Program-made: the position numbers and the translations under genes
Origin: Sneathiella chungangensis
Lineage (GTDB): Bacteria; Pseudomonadota; Alphaproteobacteria; Sneathiellales; Sneathiellaceae
Length of the DNA stretch: 64,000 nt
Assembly (NCBI RefSeq): GCF_009882935.1
Contig: NZ_WTVA01000004.1
Coordinates: 307,117-371,116, forward strand
Direction: 5' to 3'
In this document: positions 54,863 through 62,898 of the stretch, one piece after another
How positions within the stretch are numbered: the stretch's first letter is position 1
Layout: each line of letters begins with the position of its first letter
The notes under the pieces: model-generated
The model's input: only the letters and a program-made list of their open reading frames with translations
The model's database searches: none
What the model was told of the DNA's origin: nothing

Positions 54863-57100
54863 TTATTCCCGCGCCATCTCCGCCTTGCCGACACCGTCGC
54901 CGTCGAGGGTTTGCGTCTCCATATGGACCGTTACCTTCCTGAGAAATCCGTCAAATTCGAACGGCGCCTCATAGTCACCAACCGGATTGCCGCGATCCCG
55001 TCCGATATCCAGCCCGGACCACGAAATCAGCATGAAGAAGCCCAAATTACTCTCGACTGAGCCCGCGTCCTCGCCGTCGATAGTAAGGATGTAGCGGCTC
55101 TTGCCCATGCCCTTGCCCATCTTCGGTTTGGCCTCGCGCGTGAGCCGCTCAACCCGGAGGCCAAGGATATGGCGTCCCGGGGGCACTTTGCTGTCGGAGC
55201 GGACAACCACATGCTCCCCACCGATATTGAGGTCATGGACAAGATGTCCGTCCTGCATGAAAAGGCTGTAGCCCGAGGTGGTATCCCCATGGGCGATCAG
55301 AACGCCGTTGCTGGCATCATTCAGGATGTCGGCGTCGGCCTCAATCCGGTAATTGCGGCTGCGCAGATCTGGCGCGACGTCAGAGGGGATATGGCCGACA
55401 CCCCTGTGGAAGATCGCTTTGGTGCGCCCTCCTTGCAGGCGTTCGGCATTTTCGGCGAAACGCGGCGCGAAACGATCATCGAGCGGCAGCACCTGATGCT
55501 TCTTCGCTTCCTCCCACCAAGTCTCGATCATTTGCTCCAGCTTTTCGGGATGATCGGCGGCTAGGTCACGGCATTCGGAAAAATCCTCATCGAGATTGTA
55601 GAGTTCCCAGGTATCGTTTTCGAATGGTGTTCCCATGGGATGGAAGGCAACCGCCTTCCAGCCGTCCTTCCAGATGCCGCGATGACCGAACATCTCGAAA
55701 TACTGCGGCTTGTCGCGCGATGGCGCCTCGGGATCGAAAAGGCTGTCCTTGAAACTCTGTCCCTCGATCGGCTGTTGGGGAATGCCGTTGACGCTCGCAG
55801 GCGGCTCAATCTTTAGCAGGTCGAGCAGGGTGGGCACGACGTCGGAACAATGGGCGAACTGGTGACGAAGCTCGCCGCGCGCCGGGATCGCCTTCGGCCA
55901 GCTGATGATCAGCGGATCGCGGATGCCGCCGCCATGGGTGTTCTGCTTATAGCGTTTCAGCGGCGTATTCGCAGCCATTGCCCAGCCATGGGGGAAGTTT
56001 GTATGGGTATCGGGCCCGCCGATATCCTCGATCCGGGCAAGTTTCTCCTCCATTGGTTCGGGCCGCAGATTGAACGGGCCCATCGCATTGATCAGGCCGT
56101 TGCGACCGCCTTCCTGGCTCGCGCCATTGTCGGAGAGGACCAGGATCAGCGTATTGTCCATCTGGCCGGTTTCCTCCAGGAACTCGACAATCCGGGCGAT
56201 ATGGCGGTCCGTGTGATCCAACATTCCGGCATAGGCCGACTGCAGGCGGGTGAACAGGCGCTGTTCCTCCGGGCCGAACTCGTCCCAGCCCTTGACGCCG
56301 TCATTGCGCGGCGGCAATTCCGTATTTTCCGGAACGATGCCGAGTTCCTTCTGACGGGCGAGGCGCTGCGCCCGTTCCTTGTCCCAGCCGCTTTCGAACA
56401 TCGGATCATAGCTCTTGATGATTTCCTTCGGCGCCTGATGGGGGGCATGACAGGCGCCGAAGGCGCACCAGAGGAGCCATGGCGTTCCGTCCAAAGCGGC
56501 CTCATGCTCGGCCAGCATCTGGATGGACTTATCCACAAGATCCTCGGTCAGGTGATAACCGGAGGCGTAAGTGCCGGGCGGATCGACATGCCCGTTATCG
56601 CGGACCAGTTCCGGCGCATATTGATCGGTTTCCGCATCGAGAAAGCCATAGAAGCGGTCGAAGCCCCGAGAAAGAGGCCAGCCGTCGAAGGGACCCGTGG
56701 GGCCACTCTCATTGAGCGGATTTACGTGCCATTTCCCGATCATATAATTGCGATAGCCATTGGGGCGCAGCATCTCCGCAAGGGTTCCGGCCGTTTTCGC
56801 AATCTTGCCGCGATAGCCGGGATAGCCACTGTCGAAATTGGCAAGGCAGCCGACACCGACGGAATGATGGTTGCGTCCGGTGAGAAGCGCCGCCCGCGTG
56901 GTTGAGCACATGGCCGTTGTATGAAAGCCGGTGTAGCGCACGCCCTTTTCCGCGAGTTTATCGATGGTCGGCGTTTTGATCGGCGAGCCGTAGCAGCCGA
57001 AATCAGAAAAACCGACATCATCGAAAAGAACCACCAGAATATTCGGCGCGCCCTCAGGGGCGGTAACCGGGTCCGGCCAATGGGGCTTGTAGTCTTCCAT
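54863..57100 (-). CDS. Arylsulfatase family protein (type I sulfatase)
   Basis: 745 residues. Metal site VVLFDDVGFSDFGCYG (two Asp, about 23-38), then the formylglycine region TAMCSTTRAALLTGRNHH (about 62-79). The Cys is present but the motif is CSTTR, without the Pro or Ala usual at the third position (C-x-P/A-x-R). Other family parts: GKWHVNPL, LVLSDNGASQEGGRNG. No signal peptide is visible, so it may be cytoplasmic. A C-terminal beta-rich extension (about 590-735) is typical of large arylsulfatases. It ends a five-gene minus-strand operon beginning with a CoA-transferase. Confidence 0.88.
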   Translation of the reverse strand: MEDYKPHWPDPVTAPEGAPNILVVLFDDVGFSDFGCYGSPIKTPTIDKLAEKGVRYTGFHTTAMCSTTRAALLTGRNHHSVGVGCLANFDSGYPGYRGKIAKTAGTLAEMLRPNGYRNYMIGKWHVNPLNESGPTGPFDGWPLSRGFDRFYGFLDAETDQYAPELVRDNGHVDPPGTYASGYHLTEDLVDKSIQMLAEHEAALDGTPWLLWCAFGACHAPHQAPKEIIKSYDPMFESGWDKERAQRLARQKELGIVPENTELPPRNDGVKGWDEFGPEEQRLFTRLQSAYAGMLDHTDRHIARIVEFLEETGQMDNTLILVLSDNGASQEGGRNGLINAMGPFNLRPEPMEEKLARIEDIGGPDTHTNFPHGWAMAANTPLKRYKQNTHGGGIRDPLIISWPKAIPARGELRHQFAHCSDVVPTLLDLLKIEPPASVNGIPQQPIEGQSFKDSLFDPEAPSRDKPQYFEMFGHRGIWKDGWKAVAFHPMGTPFENDTWELYNLDEDFSECRDLAADHPEKLEQMIETWWEEAKKHQVLPLDDRFAPRFAENAERLQGGRTKAIFHRGVGHIPSDVAPDLRSRNYRIEADADILNDASNGVLIAHGDTTSGYSLFMQDGHLVHDLNIGGEHVVVRSDSKVPPGRHILGLRVERLTREAKPKMGKGMGKSRYILTIDGEDAGSVESNLGFFMLISWSGLDIGRDRGNPVGDYEAPFEFDGFLRKVTVHMETQTLDGDGVGKAEMARE

Positions 57101-57164
57101 ATCGCTGTCCTTCTCGCTTTACGCGTTGTTCTTTGTTGTTCGACTTGAGAAATTGCGGGCAGCC

Positions 57165-58340
57165 TTAAATCCGCACGGTGCCCGTCTTGCCAATCCGCTC
57201 GAGGGTTTTCTTCGCAATATTGAGCTGATGGATTTGGCTGGTGCCTTCGTAGAGCCGGAACAGACGGACATCGCGATAGAAGCGTTCGATGCTGCTGTAA
57301 TCGGCGACATAGCCGGAGCCGCCAAAAATCTGCACCGCCCGGTCCGCGATGCGCCCGCACATCTCGGTCGCGAAATATTTGCACATGGAGGCTTCCAGCG
57401 TGATGTCGATGCCGTCGTCCCGCTTGCGCGCCGTATCGAGGATCAGGGTCCGCGCGGCCGCCACATCCACATGACTGTCGGCGATCATCGCCTGAACCAG
57501 CTGGAAATCGCCGATGGGATGCCCGAACTGTTTTCTTTCCAAGGAATATTTAGCCGCATCATCCAGCATCCGCATGGCCGGGCCAGTGCTGAGGGCGGAA
57601 AGATGAATACGCTGTTTATTGAGCGCCTTCATGGCCGTCTTGAAGCCGACGCCTTCCTCGCCGCCAAGCAGCCTGTCCGGCGTGATCTCGCAATTCTCAA
57701 AATGAATTTCCGAGACCGGGGAGCCGGATTGCCCCATCATCTTGTAAGCAGGTCCAACCGTGAGGCCCGGCGTATCGCGATCGACGAGAAAGGCGCTGAT
57801 GCCGCGGTGGCTGTCATCCGATGGGTCCGTGCGGGCGAAAACGGTGAAAAGGTCGGAAATCGGCGCGTTGGTAATAAAGGCCTTGGAGCCGTTCAGCACA
57901 TAATGATTGCCTTTTTTGAGGGCTGTCGTTTTAAGCGCCGTCGCCTGTGATCCGGCTTCACGTTCCGTCAGCGCGAAACATCCGACGATCTCTCCGGCGG
58001 CGAGTTTTGGCAGATATTTTCGTTTCTGTTCCTCCGTACCGTCGACAATCAAGGATTCGCTGCCGATTCCGGTGTTGGTGCCAACTCGCGCGCGATAGGC
58101 GACGGAGCAGTAGGACAGCTCGAACGCCATCAGGACGAGTTCCTCTGTGGTGAGGCCAAGTCCGCCATATTCTTCCGGCACTGCCCAGGCGAAGAAACCG
58201 CGCGCCTGCATATCGTCGACCAGATCCTGTGGAACCTCGTTCAACTCGGCGACCCTGTCCTCATTCGGGATAGCGACCTTTTCAACCCATTCACGGACGT
58301 CCCTGCGTTGTTTTTCGAGTGCTTCTTTATCACGTATCAT
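57165..58340 (-). CDS. Acyl-CoA dehydrogenase
   Basis: 391 residues. CFALTEREAGSQATALKTTA (about 130-149; the usual EPxxGSD is EREAGSQ), NGSKAFITNAPISDLF, RKQFGHPIGDFQLVQAMIAD and the catalytic base region FRLYEGTSQIHQLNIAK with Glu. Introduces a 2,3 double bond into an acyl-CoA using FAD. It lies between the monooxygenase and arylsulfatase genes in the IclR-associated operon. Confidence 0.92.
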   Translation of the reverse strand: MIRDKEALEKQRRDVREWVEKVAIPNEDRVAELNEVPQDLVDDMQARGFFAWAVPEEYGGLGLTTEELVLMAFELSYCSVAYRARVGTNTGIGSESLIVDGTEEQKRKYLPKLAAGEIVGCFALTEREAGSQATALKTTALKKGNHYVLNGSKAFITNAPISDLFTVFARTDPSDDSHRGISAFLVDRDTPGLTVGPAYKMMGQSGSPVSEIHFENCEITPDRLLGGEEGVGFKTAMKALNKQRIHLSALSTGPAMRMLDDAAKYSLERKQFGHPIGDFQLVQAMIADSHVDVAAARTLILDTARKRDDGIDITLEASMCKYFATEMCGRIADRAVQIFGGSGYVADYSSIERFYRDVRLFRLYEGTSQIHQLNIAKKTLERIGKTGTVRI

Positions 58341-58373
58341 TTTATATCTCTTCAGGGATTGGTGGAGGAGGGG

Positions 58374-59465
58374 TCAGCCGGCGAGCAGCTGGTTCATGTT
58401 TGAAAAGGCAGTCTCGCTTTCGGTGACCAGCCGCTGCATGATCTCGTCGACGGTTTTAAGCTCGTTGAACCAGGCGATGCTCTGGCCCGTCGCCTCATAG
58501 ATAAGCGGTTCGATCTCATGCTCATTGATCCCGGCGATGATATCGGCGGTGAGGACCTGCTGATAGGGCATTTTAAGGGGCTTCGGTGCGTCGGGCCGGT
58601 CCCATTCGTCGGTCCATGCGGACTTGATCAGGCGGCAGGACTTGCCGCTATGACTGAGCGAGATTGTGGTATCCAGGCTGTCAGCTTTCAGGAGCTTGGC
58701 CAGAAGCGCTTCGCATAGCGCATGTTCCTTTGACGCAAGCCAGGCGGTGCCAAGCCAGACGCCTTGTGCCCCGAGCGCGAAGGAAGCGGCAATATGTCGT
58801 CCATGGCCAACGCCGCCCGCCGCGAGGACAGGGATATCGCCCGCAACATCGACAACCTGCGGGACGAGTGAGAAAGTACCGATCGGACCCGTATGTCCGC
58901 CCGCGTCATAGCCTTGCGCGACGATCACATCAACTCCGGCCGCCTTCGCCTTTTCGGCATGGCGCGGCGCGCCAACAAGGGAGAAGGTGATCTTGCCGTG
59001 GTCCTTGGCCCGCTTGATCATTTCCGGCGGCATGCCGACAGCGGAGGCAAAACTATGGGCCTGGGATTCAAGTGTTGCCGCCATCTGTTCCTCGAATAGC
59101 TGCTGGGAGCGGATTTGCGAGGAAAAAAACGTCGGTTTCGTTGCGCGCGGCACCTTGTATTTATCGGCGATCTTGCAGACAAATTCCTTATGCTCGCGGG
59201 GAAGCGCCGCCAGACTTGCGCGGCGATCTGTCTCGTCACCGACCGAGGTTGGCAGCATCAGGTCTATCCCGAAGGGAAGGTCGCCGAGTTCCTCCTTCAT
59301 GATCCGGGCCTCTTCGGCAATTTCCTCGGGCATGCTGCGCGCTGCGCCGAATACCGGATATCCGCCTGCTTTCGCCAGCGCCACCATCACATCGATACTA
59401 TGGGCGAGGCCGAAGACCGGGTAGCGGATGCCCATTTTCTCGCAGATTGGTGACGTCAGTTTCAT
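58374..59465 (-). CDS. NPD-type (nitronate monooxygenase-like) FMN protein
   Basis: 363 residues from ATG 59465 (MKLTSPICEKMG); the frame is open further upstream into non-family sequence. TIM barrel with FMN-binding region VIVAQGYDAGGHTGPIGTFSL (split) and VLAAGGVGHGRHIAASFALGAQGVWLGTAWLA (split). The His in AGGHTG is the catalytic base of nitronate monooxygenases, but many family members act on acyl-CoA or have unknown substrates. It sits between IclR and acyl-CoA dehydrogenase genes. Confidence 0.88.
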   Translation of the reverse strand: MKLTSPICEKMGIRYPVFGLAHSIDVMVALAKAGGYPVFGAARSMPEEIAEEARIMKEELGDLPFGIDLMLPTSVGDETDRRASLAALPREHKEFVCKIADKYKVPRATKPTFFSSQIRSQQLFEEQMAATLESQAHSFASAVGMPPEMIKRAKDHGKITFSLVGAPRHAEKAKAAGVDVIVAQGYDAGGHTGPIGTFSLVPQVVDVAGDIPVLAAGGVGHGRHIAASFALGAQGVWLGTAWLASKEHALCEALLAKLLKADSLDTTISLSHSGKSCRLIKSAWTDEWDRPDAPKPLKMPYQQVLTADIIAGINEHEIEPLIYEATGQSIAWFNELKTVDEIMQRLVTESETAFSNMNQLLAG

Positions 59466-59490
59466 GGTCTTGTCCTTGTTTTTGTTGTTT

Positions 59491-60324
59491 TCAGGTCCCG
59501 AAAATATTGAAAAGACGCAGGTTTTGCGCGACCGAGGCAAGGCGCGGCCCGAGGTCATTCTCCACCTCCTCCTTGCGGGCGCGATAGGCAGGGATACCGC
59601 AGGAAATTGTCACGTCAAGGCCGTCAGACGTCCGTCCGACGGGCGCCGAAATCGCGTAAATATTTGCCCGCCATTCGCCGAAAGAGGCGCAGAAACCCCG
59701 TTCTTTGCAGCTTTTTATGCCTTTTTCGATCCTGTCTCCACTCCGCGCCAATGCGCCGGGATAGGCAAGCTCGATCTCTATAAATTTCTCGGCCCGTTCC
59801 TCTTCCGACAGCATGGAGAGAAGAGAGCGACCGGTCGCTGAATCAGCAAGCGGTATGGTCATGCCCATTTCCGGAACATGCGGGAAATTGGAAATGTCAC
59901 CGGCGGTCTGGATATAAACGGCGTCCGGACCGTTAAAGACGGAGAGATGGGCATTGCCTTTCGCGAAATCAGCGAAATCACGCATTATCCCGATCGCCTG
60001 CTGCCGCCATTTCATCGACGACAGGATCGGATAAGAGAGCGCCAGAACACCGGGGGCGAGGCGGAAGCCGCCATTCGGATCGCGCCTTAAATAGCGCATG
60101 GAGATGAGCGTCTTGCAAAGACGCGATACAGTTGCCTTGTTGATGCCGACCCGCGCCGCGATCTGCGCGTTTGTCAGGCTCTGTTCCCCGACCTGAAAAC
60201 AGCCTAGTATTTCCAGGCCGCGAATAAGGGTGGAAGAAAGGGAGCTATCCCTGTCCTCCATCTTATCCAGAGATATACGTCTTTTTTCGACGCGATCTAT
60301 CAGATTGGTTTGATTGTCGCTCAT
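59491..60324 (-). CDS. IclR-family transcriptional regulator
   Basis: 277 residues. Winged helix about 28-90 (STLIRGLEILGCF, LTNAQIAARVGINKATVSRLCKTL split) and effector domain about 105-270 (SATGRSLLSMLSEEER, GDRIEKGIKSCKERGFCASFGEW split, ISAPV). The ATG overlaps the CoA-transferase stop as ATGA; ATG 60264 is a later alternative. IclR proteins bind small acids and act on nearby promoters; the divergent gap 61533-61637 is the likely site. Confidence 0.92.
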   Translation of the reverse strand: MSDNQTNLIDRVEKRRISLDKMEDRDSSLSSTLIRGLEILGCFQVGEQSLTNAQIAARVGINKATVSRLCKTLISMRYLRRDPNGGFRLAPGVLALSYPILSSMKWRQQAIGIMRDFADFAKGNAHLSVFNGPDAVYIQTAGDISNFPHVPEMGMTIPLADSATGRSLLSMLSEEERAEKFIEIELAYPGALARSGDRIEKGIKSCKERGFCASFGEWRANIYAISAPVGRTSDGLDVTISCGIPAYRARKEEVENDLGPRLASVAQNLRLFNIFGT

Positions 60325-61532
60325 ATAATTCCTCTTTCCCGGTAAGCATCAATATCCTCTCTGCTCATCCCCAGAAATTCTTCAAACACTTTCTCATTAT
60401 CCGCGCCAAGACCCTTCGCCGTCCATCTTATTTTTCCCGGATTACGGGTAAACTTCGGAACCACTCCCTGTACCCGGACGGAACCGAAATCCTCATCGGG
60501 AACGGAGACGATGGCGTCGCGCGCCTGATATTGCGGATCGTTGAAAATCTGCTCGATGGAATAGATCGGCGCAATGGTCCCCTTGGCTTTCGCAAAGGCA
60601 TCCAGCACCTCATCAAGCGTGTGCGAGGAGATCCAGCTGCCGAAGATCTTGTCAAGTTCGGCCGCATTCTGAACCCGAAGACCGTTCGTTGCAAAGCGGG
60701 GGTCGTCGGCGAGTTCCGGTCGTCCGACCGCCGTTGCGTTTCCCCTGAAAGTAGCGTTGGTGCTGCCCGCGAGCGAGACATATTTCTTGTCGCTCGTCAG
60801 ATACACATCCGACGGCGCGGAATACTGGTTGCGATTGCCGCTTCTCTCGCGCACTTCGCCAAGCTGGTCATATTCGATGGCCAGAAAATCAAGCAGCCGG
60901 AAGGTTGCCTCTGTCAGTGACAGATCTATCTCCTCGCCTTTTGCGGTCTCCCCGCTCGCAACCTTATAAAGGGCGGCAAGAATCGACATGGCGCCGAAAA
61001 CGCCGCCGAACGCGTCGGAGATCGGGTAGCCGGTATGGACCGGCGGGCGGTCCGCATCGCCCGTGATATGGGTGAGGCCGCCCATGGCTTCAAAAATGCG
61101 GGCGAAACCCGGCTGGTTGATATAGGGACCGGTCTGGCCGAAGGCCGTGACCCGGAGAATGACCAGCTTGGGATTGGCGTTCCACAGGGTTTCCCGGTCG
61201 AGGCCCCAGCGGTCCAGCGTGCCCGGTTTGAAATTCTCGATCAGGACGTCAAATTCCGGCAGCATCTTCAGGAGAATTTCCGCCCCTTCCGGTTTCCGCA
61301 AATCAAGCGTGCCGAATTGCTTGCCCCGGTTGGCGGCCTTCCACCAAAGCGATTTTCCCTCCTTGAAGGGCGGGAATCCACGCATGCCGTCACCGGTGCC
61401 CGGTAATTCCAGCTTGACCACATCGGCACCGAAATCGGCAAGCAATGTGCCGGCAAAAGGCGCGGCGATAATGGTTGCGATATCAAGGATACGCAGGCCG
61501 GAAAGGGGGCCGGATTGGTTGTTGGTCGTCAT
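60321..61532 (-). CDS. CaiB/BaiF family (class III) CoA-transferase
   Basis: 403 residues. LSGLRILDIATIIAAPFAGTLLADFGADVVKLELPG (split) is the typical N-terminus; the catalytic Asp region is expected in GYPISDAFGGVFGAM (about 166-180), preceded by GLTHITGDADRPPVHTG. Moves CoA from a donor acyl-CoA to a carboxylic acid. It is the first gene of the minus-strand operon, so the pathway substrate is probably a free acid activated here. Confidence 0.92.
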   Translation of the reverse strand: MTTNNQSGPLSGLRILDIATIIAAPFAGTLLADFGADVVKLELPGTGDGMRGFPPFKEGKSLWWKAANRGKQFGTLDLRKPEGAEILLKMLPEFDVLIENFKPGTLDRWGLDRETLWNANPKLVILRVTAFGQTGPYINQPGFARIFEAMGGLTHITGDADRPPVHTGYPISDAFGGVFGAMSILAALYKVASGETAKGEEIDLSLTEATFRLLDFLAIEYDQLGEVRERSGNRNQYSAPSDVYLTSDKKYVSLAGSTNATFRGNATAVGRPELADDPRFATNGLRVQNAAELDKIFGSWISSHTLDEVLDAFAKAKGTIAPIYSIEQIFNDPQYQARDAIVSVPDEDFGSVRVQGVVPKFTRNPGKIRWTAKGLGADNEKVFEEFLGMSREDIDAYRERGII

Positions 61533-61637
61533 TCGAAATCCCGTGAGTTGTTTTTATTTTTGCGGCTATTGACATCATTTGTTACTATATATAAAACAAA
61601 ATAGTCAAACATAAAAAATAATTAAACGACAGGGACT
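61533..61637. promoter_or_regulatory. Divergent promoter/operator, candidate IclR site
   Basis: A+T-rich gap between divergent operons. TTGACA at 61569-61574 and TATAAA at 61590-61595 (15-base spacer) could drive the acyl-CoA dehydrogenase gene. GACATCATTTGTT (61571-61583) and AACAAAATAGTC (61595-61606) form an imperfect inverted repeat overlapping the promoter, as expected for an IclR operator. The assignment rests on position. Confidence 0.45.
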
Positions 61638-62882
61638 ATGGATTTCAATTTAAGCCCGAAAAGCGAAGAAATCCTTCGGTGCGCCGAGGATTTCTTTGAC
61701 AAAGAAGTTTTACCGCGTCATCGCGAATGGGTGCAGACCGTTTGTCGTGATCGTAAACCGCCTGTTTTCATCAAGGAAATTCAGGAAAAGGCGAAGGAGC
61801 TGGGGCTCTGGAATCTCGGGCTTCCCAATCTTGCTGATGACGAACCGGGAACAAGACTCACCAATCTCGAGTTCGCGCCGATCGCCGAAATTCTCGGTCG
61901 GCTGCCCTGGGGCTCAATGGTGTTTAATTGCCATGCGCCCGAAGTGCCCAATATGGCGATGCTGCAGGCGCTTGTGACACCGGAACAGAAGGAAAAATAC
62001 CTCAATCCGCTGCTGAATGGCGAAACCCGTTCTTCCTTCGCGATGACGGAGCCCGATGTTGCCTCGTCAGATGCGACGAATATCGCGACGGAAATACGGG
62101 AAGAGGGGGATGAGCTTGTTCTCAATGGCCGCAAATGGTTCGCGACCGGTGGCGCCCATCCCGATTGTTCCTTCCTTATTGTCATGGGCGTTAGCGATCC
62201 GGATGCCGGCCGCACGGCGCAGCACAGCATGGTCCTTGTCCCGATCGATACCCCCGGTCTTACCCTCGTGAGGGAGCTCCGCTTTATGGGTTGGGAGGAT
62301 TTCGTCGCTCCGATCGGCGAATTCCGGCTGGAGAATGTCCGTGTCCCGAAGTCGAACCTCCTGGGCGAGCGCGGGCAGGGGTTCAAGGGGGCGCAGGTGC
62401 GCCTTGGTCCGGCCCGGATACATCATTCGATGCGCTGTATTGGTATGGCGGAAATGGTGCTGGCGCAGATGATCGCACGGGCCCATGAGCGAAAGACATT
62501 CGGCCGTACCGTCGTCGAATATGACACGGTGCAGAAATGGATCGCCGAGGCGCGCATTGATATCGACCTTAACCGCCTCTTCATCCAAAAAGCCGCCTGG
62601 CTGCTTGATACCAGCCCGCACAACAACACCTGGCGCGCCGTTTCGCAGGTCAAGGTTTCTGTACCGCGAATGCTGCAAAAAGTTACAGACCGCGCCATCC
62701 AGCTGTTCGGCGCCATGGGCGGCACCGACGATACGCTGATCCACCATGCGCATAGCTATGCGCGCTGGTTTCGCATCGGCGACGGTCCGGACGAGGTGCA
62801 TCTCCGCCAGATATTCAAGACCGAGCCGGTCCCGGAATGGAGCATCGCAGAATGTCCCTACATCGCGCCCGGCGGGTTTTAG
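61638..62882 (+). CDS. Acyl-CoA dehydrogenase (ACAD10/11-like group)
   Basis: 414 residues. SFAMTEPDVASSDATNIATEI (split, about 132-152), NGRKWFATGGAHPDC, RKTFGRTVVEYDTVQKWIAEAR (split), and near the C-terminus MGGTDDTLIHHAHSYARWFRIGDGPDEVHLRQ (split). The GDGPDEVH end is shared with the ACAD11-like group. It is divergent from the IclR operon and 16 bases upstream of a TRAP permease gene. The start is ATG 61638 after an ACAGGGAC sequence. Confidence 0.92.
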   Translation: MDFNLSPKSEEILRCAEDFFDKEVLPRHREWVQTVCRDRKPPVFIKEIQEKAKELGLWNLGLPNLADDEPGTRLTNLEFAPIAEILGRLPWGSMVFNCHAPEVPNMAMLQALVTPEQKEKYLNPLLNGETRSSFAMTEPDVASSDATNIATEIREEGDELVLNGRKWFATGGAHPDCSFLIVMGVSDPDAGRTAQHSMVLVPIDTPGLTLVRELRFMGWEDFVAPIGEFRLENVRVPKSNLLGERGQGFKGAQVRLGPARIHHSMRCIGMAEMVLAQMIARAHERKTFGRTVVEYDTVQKWIAEARIDIDLNRLFIQKAAWLLDTSPHNNTWRAVSQVKVSVPRMLQKVTDRAIQLFGAMGGTDDTLIHHAHSYARWFRIGDGPDEVHLRQIFKTEPVPEWSIAECPYIAPGGF

Positions 62883-62898
62883 GAATAGGAGCGTATCG

